A DNA stretch of 64,000 bases from Siderastrea siderea (lineage: Eukaryota; Cnidaria; Anthozoa; Scleractinia; Rhizangiidae). Location: NCBI GenBank assembly GCA_964030785.1, contig OZ034968.1:58686299-58750298 (forward strand). The letters are read 5' to 3'. Below the pieces are notes generated by a model. That model worked only from the letters and a program-made list of their open reading frames with translations. It was not told the DNA's origin and made no database searches. Shown here piece by piece: positions 36,001-47,461 of the stretch (position 1 is its first letter; every line of letters begins with the position of its first letter). The translations under genes were made by a program, and so were the position numbers.

Positions 36001-39000
36001 ACTAGGAAAAGAAAACGCACCAAACAAGATTGGACAGTCAGCTGAGAAGCGCAGGCGTTTCGATTTGCAGCTAAGAGATCTGAAAGATTGTTAGCTCAAC
36101 AAGTAAAGGAGGGCCTCAGTTATGTACAGATTTTCTTGTTACACCTTATTCATTGCAGATCACGCTTTTAAATGCAACTTGGTTGAAAACGTGAAGTTGT
36201 TTGGCTTTGTGAACTTGTATGTCTAGCACTGACCGATTATCCGAGTGCTGTTGATACCTTCGTGAACAGATGCCATGATCGACTGTACGGCTCAACAACG
36301 CGACAACAACGCGACAACAACAACGACAGCGCAATTCCATCATGGCGGCCGATTAATATTTTCACCAGAAAAAAAAAAGAAAAACAACAGTTTAAGCCCT
36401 TCACGATTTGAGAATTGAAACCCTGTGCTGATTCTCTACAACTATCCCACTTAGCTTCTAGAACTAGCCTTTTTTAGCGTTCATATCGTGGCATTTTGGC
36501 GTTAAAACACTGATCATTGTCTACACAATAAAACACGTGTTGTTGGGTAGGTTTTGGTTTTTATGGTCTTCCGTCTTAAACAGACCACACTCGACCACCA
36601 CTCGTGAGCAGTTGTCAATCTTCTCCGTAAACTGACGAGTCAGTTCATGATGCCGTAAGGTTGCACAAGGTTTTTCTTTTTCTTTTTTTTGTGACTTCGT
36701 GACAACGGACCGAAAGAACTTTAAGAGCCGGAGTTGTCGAGTTGTCGAGTTGTCGAGTTTCATGACCTTTCATATTCGCGCTCGCGAACGTGAAACTTTT
36801 TTAATCGCTGTTCTATTTGGTCAGTTCAAACGGAAGCCATCACACATTTGTCAAAGAGATGTCAAAAATCTGTCAAAACTAATAAAAACCTTTGTGTCAG
36901 TGACGGGTAGCACTGCAATAGAATCGTCTCCCGTAGGCTGCCATCTTTCTTGTTCCCCATGTTGGTCGCTTGCTAGTGTTTTAAGTGAAAAGAAATTTTC
37001 CAGTAATGGTCTAAGACGTATCCATTTTGGAATTTGTTGAATTATTTCATAATTCAAAAATGGTTGGAATTTGTTCCACTTTAAACTGAATGCCTTAAAC
37101 TAATCTTAGCATCAGCCGCGATATCGGCGCCAAGCAAAATCACGTGACAATGCTGTCGATCTGTCCGCATAACTATCTCCTTCCCCAAACTTTCGTTTCG
37201 CTTTCCTTTAACTCTTTAGAGAACGTACACAGTGGTCTGTTGGAATACGCGAATCTGATTGGCTCATTAATCGTTGTTTTTATTTATTTATTTTTTATTT
37301 TTATTTTTTGCCGCACCACAGACAACAATACAAAGATTAAATAAAGAAAACTAAAAAAGAAAGAACAATCCTGCAAGTGGTGTCCTTGCATGTGAAAGGA
37401 AAAAATTTTTTTGCTTCCTTTCTGGGGTAGATACGACCTCAATATCATTGTTTCCGATTCCCTTCGTTGTCTTTAAAACAGACCTCTCGCCTGGATTTTC
37501 TGTGGATGAATAGTGAACTTGGCTGCGCCTCTTTAATTATTCACTCAAAGAGGACTCAGCTTCGTGGTCTAATTATTAAGTAGAAACGCAAAAGGTGTTT
37601 TCTGTTTATTAATATTCTTTACTCTAGAACAAAGCGGCTCCCCTGCACATCAGAAGGGCTTTTTACGACGCTCACATGGAAATGGACCACACAACGGCAA
37701 AACTACAAAGTGCAGCAGAGGACTTGAAAAAATGCCATGAAAACGTCCTTCATGAAGACGATTTGCACCAGCGCGCCTCCAGCATGACCGATACTCATTA
37801 CCAGTCCTTAAAAGGGCCCCTTGAAGGAAGAATTGGGCCGAAAGACAGCGCTATGCTGTACTGGCTGCAGCTATCTTTGAACTCTTCAAACCTCAATCCA
37901 GGAGGTACCGTAGTAAGCTTAATTGGCTGTCATTAGCTAGCCAGCTTTATCACTAATTAAAAGTGCCACCCTTGTCCTCAAGTGTATGGCGGGCTGTGCT
38001 CCGGACTATTTCACCTCCAGATTTATTAAGCGCGCAAACATTAATAATCGCACCACTAGAAGTTCCCAGCAATTGAACATCCCTCTATTTAAAACTCTTT
38101 CTGGCCATAGAACGTTTTATTATCGAACTGTCACTGTCCGAAATTCCCTGGAACCTAGTCTAAAACTCAGTAAGTTTACCTCCATCTTTAAGAAAGCTTT
38201 AAGGTCCAAGCTTCTTAGTGAGATTTTATATCCAGAATGTGAAGCTTAGTTTGTTTTATAATTATTTTATGTAGTTTTATTGTAGTTTAATTCAGTGATT
38301 ATTACTTTGAACCTTAAGCCCCTTTGGGGAAAGATAATAAGGTATGTATGTAAATAGTTAATTTCTTTTATTTAGCTTCTTTAAAGGGTCTGATGGTCGT
38401 TTGTGAAATTAGAAATGTCATTTTATTTTCTATTTGGGGCACAATATAGATTTTTGGGCTTAAGTAATGATGACACCCATAAAGTGTATTTTAAGTGCAA
38501 TTACACGTGCAGTTTAGTAACAAATAGAATGTCAGTTTGTCAACGCGACATTTTCCTTTTTTCCTTCACAGCATCTGTAAAGCCCGTGGCCGTTTTCCCC
38601 CTAAACCAATTTTGCGGCGGACTGGAACGAATTTCACGAGCCAACTTAGCTACTATGTCACGCGTTGCATGGGCCCCTGGGGTTGACGGGACGCCACATG
38701 GTTCCATTCACCTGAGAGGAAGACCTGATTCATTCATTGAAATTCCCAACCGTCCCGGGAGTGGCCTGGACACTAGGACGTCAATCACGCTCCTCATGCA
38801 CGTGTTTCCGATCGGAAACAGAGGGCCAATCCTAAGCTTCCACGAAGACGGCCTGGGAGTCCAAATATGGCAAGAGGGCGTGGTAGATCAAAAAGGAGTT
38901 TTGACAGTTCGCTTCGCAACGAGAGATTTTGCCCAACCTCCCGCTCTTTCGAAGGCAGTGCTAAATATGAACGCCTGGAACTTTATTGGTGCCTCTTATG

Positions 39001-42000
39001 ATCACGAGTCCGGTATAGCGCGACTGTGGCATGATGGGAATGAGGTAGAAGCAAAGTTCATAGGCAGAAAAATGGAGCTAGCAACTCAATATTCGATCAG
39101 AATGGGAGCGTTGGCAACCGCTGGACCAGCTCTCTGCTTTCAGGGAAGAGTTTCAGAGCTTCACATCTTTGCTGAATGCCTTGGACGAGAGAGTGTTCGA
39201 GCTATTGGTGGCATTGTTCCAGAAGGTAATGCAGACATGCACCAGGTGTTCTTACATCGAAGTTCAAAACACTGAAAAATTTTAAAAACAGCTTAATTCT
39301 ACCGGTGGTGGCTCCTGAAAGTACAAATTGGTTTCGTTATCGTAAAAGAGGGGGAAAGAATCATTTTTAGATATACTTTGGATAGGAGTTCTTTATATAA
39401 CCCAGGTGAAAAGTGTAGGTCGATATTTTGCCTAAGATGTCAAGGGTAGGGTTAATTAAATTGTAATTTTTAGATTTTGTTGAAGAAATTAAGGCACAAA
39501 ACCTTTGAAACAAACAATGCATATTAATGCAGCGACGCACACATCGCAACACAAGACAATACAAACTTTTGTAGCAGGAAGAAGGAATGACAGTCTCCCC
39601 TTTTCAACCTTCGTAACTAGCTTGAAAGAAAGACAATTCACCGTACTTGATAATAACCCTGTTTTAGGTTGTAAGCAGCACTTCTTAACAAATTCATTCT
39701 TTCTGACTACTTTTAGGGTGAAGGTTTGTTGTGTATTTGAAAATTTCTTAACAGTAAAGGGGTAGTTATTTGGAGGGGAGGTGTTGAAACGAAGGAATAT
39801 GGTTTCAAAACAGAAAATTCAACAACACAAGACAATTTGAACTTTTTCATTTTTTTTCCCCTCAAGGTGAGGCGGAAGCGGAAGGACAGCCAGACGACGC
39901 AGAAGAGGAAGACGACACCGAAGACCCAGATGTTTTGTATGAAGCGGCTGTAATGCAGGACCAGAGAGTCCTGAACAATGATGACGTCAGAGTGTTTGGC
40001 ACTAAATCAGCTGTGGTAAAAGGTGGAAGGCTCAAAATTGTGAATCCTTTTGCTTTTGGGAGAGGAATCGACGCCGACGGTTTTCAAATACAGAACCCTG
40101 AACGACTAAAGAAGAAGCTGAAGAGGACAATAATTCAAGAATTGAGCAGAAAAGATGTCATGCCGTCTGATAGAGTGAGAACGGTAAGTTCAGGCCTCCC
40201 ATTTTAGCTCTTCCTCGAGCAAAATGACCACGTGATCACGATTTTCCTGCCATTTTCACGTTGGCTTTCTGTTATTTGCCATTTTTAACGTGCGAAGGCC
40301 TGTTTTCGCGTTCATGGACAACGTGAGAATATATTTGAAGTTTTTTAATCGTTCTGCTACGATTATTGGGCTATGCTCAAGCCCACTGTTGTTTTATTCA
40401 TTTTCCTATGTAACATAACCGCTTTTTTTGTCGGCGTTTACAAAAATAGGAAGAAAAAGTGCGAAAAAATAAGCTGATGTTTGGCTGCCACCCTCACAGA
40501 GTTTGTCTGCTCTTTCACGAACAAGACGCTCATCTTATGCAATTTTGAGTTTACGGGAAAATCTTCTATTTTAAACTGCAGACGTCAAACGGCAGGTAAA
40601 TGAGAAAAACAATTTCCGTATTTCTTACCAACATTTCTGATAGGCTGTCTAGTTTACGGGACGTGGGGTTGAGTCACCAAGTTGATCGTTCCATGACAAA
40701 ACATGTCTGAATTTTCACCTCACAACCAAAAAGTATGAAATAGTCTCCGGCGAGGTTCTAAAAAAGAGGGGGGATATGGCTTTGATATTTGATACTGTTT
40801 CAAAAGATAGGGTTTTGATGGTCACCAATTTTACATTTGTCGCCACATCCTTTGTTGTTGCCTAAAAATATTCTCTTACGGTTAACGCCCTTTGACGGTC
40901 TTCAGTACCATGTTGACAGGTGAACCTCCATAACAAGTAGATTTAACTTGTCAACAATGCATCAACATTTTATATGAGCCCTCTCACTAACAAAAAAATA
41001 ATAGCTTCACAACCGTCGCGAAACCACGCCACATTGGGTCTCAAAATTAAACATACGCATGCGCTGTGCAGTTGATAGGGCGTCATAAATAGATACGAGA
41101 TAGATAGATAGTTTATTTTAAAAATTCATCGCAGCCGTACGAGGCGTCCCCATTTAAAAAGATTCTGAAATTCGAATTTTTTGGCAGAAAACAACCAAAA
41201 AGTACTTGTTTGCTCGTTTGTTCTAAAAAACAACAGGTTCAATTTTGGGTTTTGTTTTCCGTTTACTTTTTCAGGTCAGTAATGTGTGGAATTTGAGCGT
41301 TAAAGACCGCTGGCGTTTGTATCGGCGCTGGCTTGTGGACGTGTGTGAAGACTATCGCCGCACTATCTCGCTGTTCCAAGAACAATTTCAAGCGGGTGCT
41401 AAACGACTAAAGGACATAAAAAACATGCAGGACTTTGAGATACTCAAGAACGCTGATGTCGTTGGCATGACAACGACGGGTAAGTATGATTGACACCTGA
41501 GCCTCTCTTCGGGTACCATTATCGTTGTTTGCCATACTCATGAAGTTTGGGTCTGATTTTGGTATGAATTAGCTTTTGTCTAGCTACTATTCGCGTTATT
41601 ATTTTTTAAATCGTCTCTCCAACTGAGTGAGCTTTGTAAAAATGAAATGAAAGGAATGCTATTCGCACAGTGTAAGCAATTTAATTCCTTTATCAGCCTG
41701 TATTTGAATGTTACTACTGGATTCGAACCCATGACCACCCCGATACCGGTGCGTTGCTCTTCCAACTATGAATCCTTGAGATGATGGTAGCCGGTAAATT
41801 GTGGGTTCTGATGTTTCCTATGTGAAGTGAATTATGCAATTGACAAATCGACTCTATTTTTACACGGTCTACACTCTCATTGACGATAAGCAAGAGCCAA
41901 TCAGCGAGAATGCTCAGAGTTATTGTTAAATAAATATTTGAGACAACTTCTGTAAACGCCCAATTCCCGTTCCAATAGTGGGAATGAAACAACCAGGAGC

Positions 42001-45000
42001 AATGCTCTCTTTCCAAAATGGGATACCAAGTTTCCTTAACTGCCATGCAACAATTACGCTGGTGCTCGTGCGCATACCTGTGCGGTGTAGCTCAAGATTT
42101 CAGTCTTATATCGTAAAATGACAACAGAAGGGTAATAACTGGCACTAGCTTCATGAATAAGTTCGCCATAAGATGTCCATTGCCTTTTCCATTTAGGTGC
42201 TGCAAAGTACCGCAAACTGTTGCAAAGACTAAAACCACGAATAACGATCGTGGAGGAAGCCGCTGAAGTACTGGAGTCGCACATTGTTACCTCACTAACT
42301 CCCGGATGTCAGCACTTGATTCTGATTGGTGATCACCAACAACTCCGCCCCAATCCTACAGTGTACGATCTCGCCAAACACTACAATTTGGACGTGTCAC
42401 TTTTTGAGAGAATGGTGAAGAATGGAATGCCGTTCGAGCGGCTGCGCTTGCAGCATCGCATGAGACCCGAAATCTCCAAGATGTTAGACCACATTTACTT
42501 CAATCCAAAGTTGGAGAACCACGAATCAGTTTTGAGTTTTGACAATATCAAAGGCGTGGCTCGTAACATGTTCTTTATAGATCATGATGAGGGCGAGGTG
42601 GGTGCTCGGTCGGATCCCGGCCTTGTAAATAATAATGATAGTACGAACGTTTGATCGGTTTAAAATAACTGTTTACCAAACACCACTCTGCCCGATGACG
42701 TTTGTAAAAAAGATTTGGCTTGAACAGTCCTTCCTTTCGCCCCTAGCAGCAGCTAAGTTCAAAGGTGGAAACTGAAAATTTGCAAAGTTTAATTTTTCAA
42801 AACATTGGAAGGGATTAAAATAAAAATAACTGCTAATTAGCTTCCGTTTGAATGGTCGCGCGTTAGGATTTTATCCACAGACTCGGAAATAACAACCGCC
42901 TCAAATAATGCATAATAAACATCACTGCAGGAAGTTAATTCTCAGTGTCTTCAATTGAATGGTCACATATTAGGGAAACATCCACAGACTCGAAAGATTT
43001 ACCACCTTGTACGCTTTAATAATCAGAATCACAGGAAAGTATTACTCACCAGCTTCAAAAATGGTCAGTTGGGACTTCATCCACAGACGCAAAAGTTACA
43101 ACCACCTTGTACAACATACTAAAAAGCACCACACGAAAGTACTGCTCAGTAGCTTTCATTTGATTGGTCACACTTTAGGATTTCATCCAAAGACTCTAAA
43201 GCTAGAACCACCTTGTACAGCATAATAAACCGCACCACAGGAAAGTACTGCTCAATAGCTTTCAGTTGATTTATCACACTTAAGATTTCATCCAAAGACT
43301 CAAACGTTAGTTCAACGTTACCTTATTGACAGTTTTGTTCTGGGAGAGAAGGCAGTATTATTTTGATTGCAAGAAAACAGCCAAATGGTGTAGCGGGGAA
43401 TTTTAGTTCTCTTTTTTTTCTCTCTTGACGGTAACTTTCCCCTTCAAGTTTGAGGCAATCGCTGCTTTTTAAAATATATTTTTTTGATACCACTACAGGA
43501 TTTTCTGGAGGAAGGAAGAAGCAGGTCAAACGAACATGAAGCCAAATTCTTGGCTGCTCTCTGTCGCTACTTAATCCTTCAAGGCTACAAAAGGGAGCAG
43601 ATCACAGTCCTCACAGCCTACACTGGCCAGTTAATCCAGCTCAAGAAAGAAATGCCCAAAGATTTCTTCCGCGGAGTGCGAGTCTGCGCGGTAGACAACT
43701 TTCAGGGCGAAGAAAACGACATCATTCTGCTGTCGCTTGTGCGAAGCAACGAAGAGGGCAAGATCGGTTTCCTTCAGACAGAAAACCGAGTTTGCGTCGC
43801 ACTGTCCCGAGCCAAGAAAGGCTTTTACTGCATCGGTAACATCAGCCTTTTGAAAGAAAACAGCGAATTGTGGGGCAGGATAATGGAAGATATGGAAGAG
43901 CGTGGGAATGTGGGGAAAGCGTTAACGCTTTCGTGCCAAAATCATCCACGAAACGTGATCCAGGCGTCACGTGCTGATGACTTCAAGAAGGCACCAGAAG
44001 GAGGCTGCACTGTACCCTGTGCCACGCGACTCGAGTGCGGTCACGTGTGTGAAATGGTATGCCATCCCACTGACCCGGAGCACAAAGAGTACCAGTGCAA
44101 TAAGCCTTGCCCTAAGACCCTCTGCGCACTAAAGCACAAGTGCCCCAGGAGATGCTACGAAGACTGTGGGCCTTGTGTGGAGCTCATAGCAAGGTGCCTC
44201 CCTGGCTGTGGCCATGTGCAGAAAGTCCCTTGTTACAAGGATCCCTCTGACGCCAAATGCTTGTCGCCTTGTACCAAGATTCTACGCTGTGGGCATAAGT
44301 GTCAAAATAAATGCTTTGAAGAGTGTACTGTGAAGTGCGCCGCTATTACAAAGAAAACCTGGCCCTGCGGACACGAAAACAAGACAGAGTGTCACGTGAA
44401 TCCTCTCCAGACTCCATGTACCGCGCCCTGTGGTGTGACCCTGAAGTGTGAGCACCCTTGTGCTGGTAAGTCTGTGTTTTTAATGAGTAGTTCAATTCAG
44501 GAAACAAGTACTTTCACAGGTATCCCAAGTGCGTACATCAAACACCACCGTCAGTAACAACCTGTTCACTCAGTAAATGTGAAATGCGGAAACAAAATGT
44601 GGTTTTTGTCGTAGCGTCTCACTATCGCTGTGACGTTACGTGATCAATTTAAACCAATTACACTTGGAGAAAATTTAGTAGTGAGCTGTAATCTGGCTAT
44701 GGACTTCTGGTAGTATATAACTCATATTCCTCTTCATTTTCATTTGCACTAGGTAACTGCAGTCTCTGTTTACGCGGTCGCGTCCATGTTCCGTGCAAAT
44801 CAAGCTGTGCCCGCCCCCTGTTCTGTGGCCACGCCTGTAAGGAGCCTTGCACTAGAAACTGTCCTCCATGCAAAGAACCCTGTGGTAACTCCTGTGGACA
44901 CAGTAAGTGCAAGAAACAATGTGGGGAGCCTTGTGAGCCATGCAATGAGAAATGCGCCTGGCAATGCGAGCATAAGAGATGCACTAAGTTGTGTGGAGAG

Positions 45001-47021
45001 CTTTGCAATCGTGAACGCTGTGACAGGCCGTGTAAGAAGCGTCTTCCTTGCAAGCATCCCTGTATCGGTCTGTGCGGGGAACCATGCCCGAAGAAGTGCC
45101 GAGAGTGCCACAAAGACGAAGTCACGGAGATTTTCTTCGGAACCGAAGACGACCCGAACGCGAGGTTCGTGGAATTGGCCGACTGTGGTCATGTGTTTGA
45201 AGTTGAAATGATGGATCAGTGGATGGACCAGGCTGAGGCTAGGGAAGATGGAAAGGCTGTAGATGTCCAGCTTAAGCGTTGCCCGAGGTGCTCAACTCCC
45301 ATTCGCACCTGCTTGAGGTACGGCAACATTATTAAGAAGATCCTCGCGGACTTCGAGCAAATAAAACGGAAGATTTTAATTGGAAATGAGCAACGCGTAA
45401 TTGCAGTAAACAGGCTGAGATTAAAGATACATAAGATTGAGAAGTTTCCTGAAGACCAGGCATCAATTATGAAGTCACTGGAACACAAAAATCTCACCGA
45501 TGAGCAGGTTAATGTGTTCGAAAACCAGATCAGCTTTTTATCTTTCCTTCAAACGCTTGTGGCAAAGATAGAAAAAGGCACAGAGGCTGAACGTGAGAGA
45601 TTGGCAAAGAGGCACCTCGACAGAGTGGCAGACAGGTCGCATTCAAGATATCTCGTGCAGGAAACGAAGGAGGATCTCGAGAGTCTGGTGGAACAAATCC
45701 GAAAGCGTGTCATGAAGAGGCGGGTTCGATTCAGCGACCAAGAACTGGAGGAACTCAACGAGGAAATGTACAGAACACAGCTTGCTGTGGACTTGAAGAT
45801 ACTGAAAATGCAGCTGAAAATCCGGCACATCAACTTGGATGCCACTTACACCATGAAGATCGATCGCGTTCAAAGAGCGCTGGATTCAGAGAAGCCAATT
45901 GGTAAGAGGACAGTAATTTAGGGTGCCTTCTTTTGAGGCTATTTTAACTATTCTTATTGCTGTTAAAGAGCGATGAAATATCGATTCTCAAACGAACGCC
46001 TTTCTCCCACTTCCGAGAAGAGCCAAATAAAGACTTTTAGAAGAAAAAGCAATTGTGTATATGCTGATTACATAAACCGTATTCCCTTCATACCATTCAT
46101 TCAGCGGTCCGGAGAAAGAATGAACAGAATAGGTTACAATGCGCGCTTGTGGAGCGAAATGGCATGTGTGCAAACGTCTTCTATTTCCTTTACTTCAGAC
46201 GAAACAACTTTTTGGGATCGGGCTTTTGGAACTGGTTTCTTTTAACTAACTTCAGTGACGATTTGCTTAACACGAGGTCTTATTTTGGTTAATTCCTTAC
46301 AGGCAAAATTGACCGCGATCGCTACACAGTCCGTATTGAACGAATCAGGCGCTTAAATAGCCTCACAGTGTTTTACCAGGACGTAACAAGAGAAGAGAAA
46401 GACCTGATTGTGAGGGCCTTGGGTCTAGCGCAAGGACACTGGTTCAAGTGCCCAAAGGGTGAGTGTCATCTGATTATTGTTTTACCATACAATACAGAGC
46501 AAGGACAAGAAAACATCCTGTTCTAGAAAGGTGAGGATTTTGTAGGAGGTTTGAGTAAGAGTATTTTGTGTGAATGGAACTGTTGTCGGGACACAAAAAA
46601 GTACCATTTGAAGAATTGCCATTTTGAACGGTTTCGATAAGAGTATTTGGGTGAATAGATCGTTGGAGGGCACAAGAACATAGGTCCCTCGTGGACAGGT
46701 GGCCATCCCAGTAAGAGGCTACAATATGAGTATTTGAAAGAATATCTCAAGAAAACGTGGTGGTTAAGCAGGAAGTAGCCGTAAACGACAACGTTCTGAT
46801 GGGCATTTTCTGCTTTTGATGCAGGTCACATCTATTGCATCACAGAGTGCGGTGGAGCAATGGAAGAAGGCCGCTGTCCAGAGTGCGGATCAGCTATTGG
46901 TGGACATAATCACCGCCTGAGGGACGATAACCAGTTAGCTCGTGAAATGGACGGCGCGCGGTTTGCTGCCTTCTCTGACCTGGCCAACATTCACAACTTT
47001 GATCCGCGCGATTTTCAATAA
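23722..47021 (+). CDS. ZNFX1: ZNFX1-type helicase with NFX1 zinc fingers, RZ finger and inserted LamG domain
   Basis: An RNA-binding SF1 helicase; relatives act in antiviral RNA sensing (human ZNFX1) and small-RNA inheritance granules (nematode ZNFX-1). Exons: 23722-23779 (uncertain), 24617-25423, 25999-26468, 32711-32866, 32986-33110, 34269-34336, 34720-34877, 35723-35980, 37628-37904, 38572-39225, 39867-40183, 41275-41479, 42197-42597, 43499-44465, 44753-45901, 46303-46458, 46825-47021. Phases agree throughout and the total is 2140 residues. If exon 1 is false, Met at 24748 gives 2077. Landmarks: RGG-rich tract near residues 70-95; EDFVRPLREG; Walker A GPPGTGKT near 602-609; CYTNHALDQFLEGI; LamG near 793-1010; VVGMTTTGAAKY; Walker B VEEAAE near 1203; GDHQQLRP; LQHRMRP; QGEENDIILLSLVRSN; ALSRAKKG; Cys/His-rich fingers about 1465-1770; GHIYCITECGGAMEEGRCPECGSAIGG. 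Human ZNFX1 is 1918 residues, about the size without LamG. AATAAA overlaps the stop. Confidence 0.95.
26660..28700. mobile_element. Possible 2-kb inverted-repeat element in ZNFX1 intron 3
   Basis: CCGCCATTACTCA at about 26670 and GTGACGTAGAAGTCTCAAC at about 26733 recur in inverted orientation at about 28585-28690 with similar spacing. On the minus strand near 28290-28530 a frame contains FEPLATEEEA and an acidic region, reminiscent from memory of N-terminal parts of uncharacterised cnidarian transposon-associated proteins. Boundaries and target duplication are not defined. Confidence 0.35.
30410..30935. mobile_element. Nested inverted-repeat element inside the foldback
   Basis: AAAGGACAACAGCGGCACGC through the word GCAGCAGTTCTTT at the left is mirrored at the right end (AAAGAACTGCTGCAG through GTTGTCCTTT), about 60 bases of inverted repeat with a few mismatches. 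It contains the 5S rRNA-like segment and no ORF. Confidence 0.7.
30800..30878 (-). repeat. 5S rRNA-derived segment
   Basis: Read on the minus strand, the order is CTTCTTCCGATTAGCGAAG, TTAAGCCCTGTTTGGCGGGG and TTAGTACTTGGATGGGTGACC. This corresponds to the 3' half of 5S rRNA, including the internal-promoter C-box region. The 5' half is missing. 5S-derived SINE heads are known in animals; here it lies within the nested inverted-repeat element. Confidence 0.7.
31105..31165 (-). repeat. tRNA-like B-box fragment
   Basis: The minus strand carries GGTTCGACTCC, a perfect RNA polymerase III B box, in a T-arm-like context. No A box is recognisable upstream, so this is a partial tRNA-derived SINE in the unique middle part of the foldback. 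Confidence 0.45.
33287..33573 (+). mobile_element. tRNA-derived SINE, copy 1
   Basis: The tRNA-like head reads GGTGATGTAGTGGTTAGCATG (A box) and GGTGGTTTGAGGCCC (decayed B box). A body follows that is shared with the copy at 54201-54459: GCCATCGTGTTGTT, GGGTACCGGCGACATAC, CTCAGTTGCTTCATGCTACA and AAGCTCCGGCCGTGTGGGCC. It lies in ZNFX1 intron 5, downstream of the exon ending at 33110. Confidence 0.85.
37985..38345 (+). mobile_element. LINE 3' end with reverse-transcriptase ORF C-terminus
   Basis: The frame includes FTSRFIKRANINNRTTRSSQ, LNIPLFKTLSGHRTFYYR, VRNSLEPSLK and LRSKLLSEILYPECEA-stop, the typical C-terminal end of non-LTR retrotransposon ORF2 in cnidarians. A short 3' UTR follows (CCCCTTTGGGGAAAGATAATAA) with a GTATG tail. 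5'-truncated copy in ZNFX1 intron 9, 230 bases upstream of the LamG exon. Confidence 0.8.
38572..39225 (+). other. ZNFX1: LamG-domain exon of the ZNFX1 gene (1-1 phase)
   Basis: One exon of 654 bases encodes 218 residues of laminin-G/concanavalin A-like type (LamG_3-like): VAVFPLNQFCGG, an HLRGRPDSFIEIPN strand, LDTRTSITLLMHVFP, GPILSFHEDGLGVQIW, NAWNFIGASYDHESGIARLW with HDGNEV, IRMGALATAGPALCFQGRVS and LHIFAEC. The preceding exon ends GGA G|gtacc, this exon starts ttcacag|CA and ends GAA G|gtaat, and the next starts ctcaag|GT. Inclusion and skipping both keep the ZNFX1 frame. The family is usually extracellular; ZNFX1 is cytosolic. Confidence 0.88.
41695..41800 (-). mobile_element. tRNA-derived SINE head
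   Basis: On the minus strand: TAGTTGGAAGAGCAACGC (A box), an anticodon-like arm (GCACCGGTATCGGGGTG) and GGGTTCGAATCC (perfect B box). Stems are imperfect, consistent with a SINE in ZNFX1 intron 12. Confidence 0.6.
42835..43315 (+). repeat. 106-bp tandem satellite, about 4.5 copies
   Basis: The unit contains TAGCTTTCATTTGATTGGTC, ACACTTTAGGATTTCATCCA, AAGACTC, ACCACCTTGTACAGCATAAT and CACAGGAAAGTACTGCTCA. CCTTGT anchors at 43105 and 43211 give a 106-base period; the first copies are more diverged. It fills most of ZNFX1 intron 13. Confidence 0.85.
46515..46745 (+). repeat. Short degenerate tandem repeat in a ZNFX1 intron
   Basis: The phrase AAGAGTATTT followed by GTGAATGGA/GTGAATAGA recurs at about 46556, 46639 and, weaker, 46727, suggesting a unit of about 80 bases. 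Confidence 0.4.
46825..46905 (+). other. ZNFX1: RZ-type zinc finger coding segment of ZNFX1
   Basis: Together with the end of the previous exon this encodes HWFKCPKGHIYCITECGGAM and CPECGSAIGG. The spacing W-x2-C-P-x-G-H-x-Y-x3-x-C-G-G ... C-P-x-C-x3-IGG is that of the RZ finger found in ZNFX1 and RNF213, where it acts in ubiquitin-ligase or nucleic-acid-associated functions. All conserved Cys and His residues are present. Confidence 0.85.
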
Positions 47022-47341
47022 AATGAGTTTCGTTTAAATCTTCCCGTTAACCTATTTAATTGAAAAAGTCACTAATACTAAAACGTAGAAAAGAATCTCA
47101 ATTTTTTTGCAAAACAATGAAAACACAACCACTTAATTATAAAAGTTATCTGCGAAATTCCCGAAAGGGTAACATTTTTAGGTGATGAAAATATAGCTAT
47201 TGTATGCCTACTAGCTGGTAGTCAGAAATCGGGTACTCAGTTGTCGCGTTTTGAGCAGGAAAAGGAGAAACAATATGGATGAGGGCTGAAATAGGGCACC
47301 CGGAAGAATCGATCGTTTAGATCAAAACAGTTTTAGCATCA

Positions 47342-47461
47342 AGTGTCTCGATGCGCCACCAAGGTGGCAAGAATCGCGGGCGCATCGAGACACTCAGGGC
47401 TGGAGACTGAGCCTAGTTGAGCCCTGGGTTGCGCACCCCTCCGGAATTATGAGGGGTACGC
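47342..47461. ncRNA. Hairpin-rich block, possible structured RNA or repeat
   Basis: Three consecutive inverted repeats lie close together. A perfect 16-bp stem joins 47342-47357 and 47379-47394 (AGTGTCTCGATGCGCC). A 6-bp stem joins AGGGCT and AGCCCT (47396-47401 with 47420-47425). An 11-bp near-perfect stem joins 47431-47441 and 47451-47461 (GCGCACCCCTC). No protein frame or known RNA family was recognised. It could be a transcribed structured RNA, a SINE body or a chance cluster in repeat DNA. Confidence 0.35.

Noticed and set aside
44697..45211. Other-frame ORFs of 130-142 residues over the zinc-finger exon
   Set aside because: They are shadows of the Cys-rich ZNFX1 coding frame, which matches the family and the splice phases.
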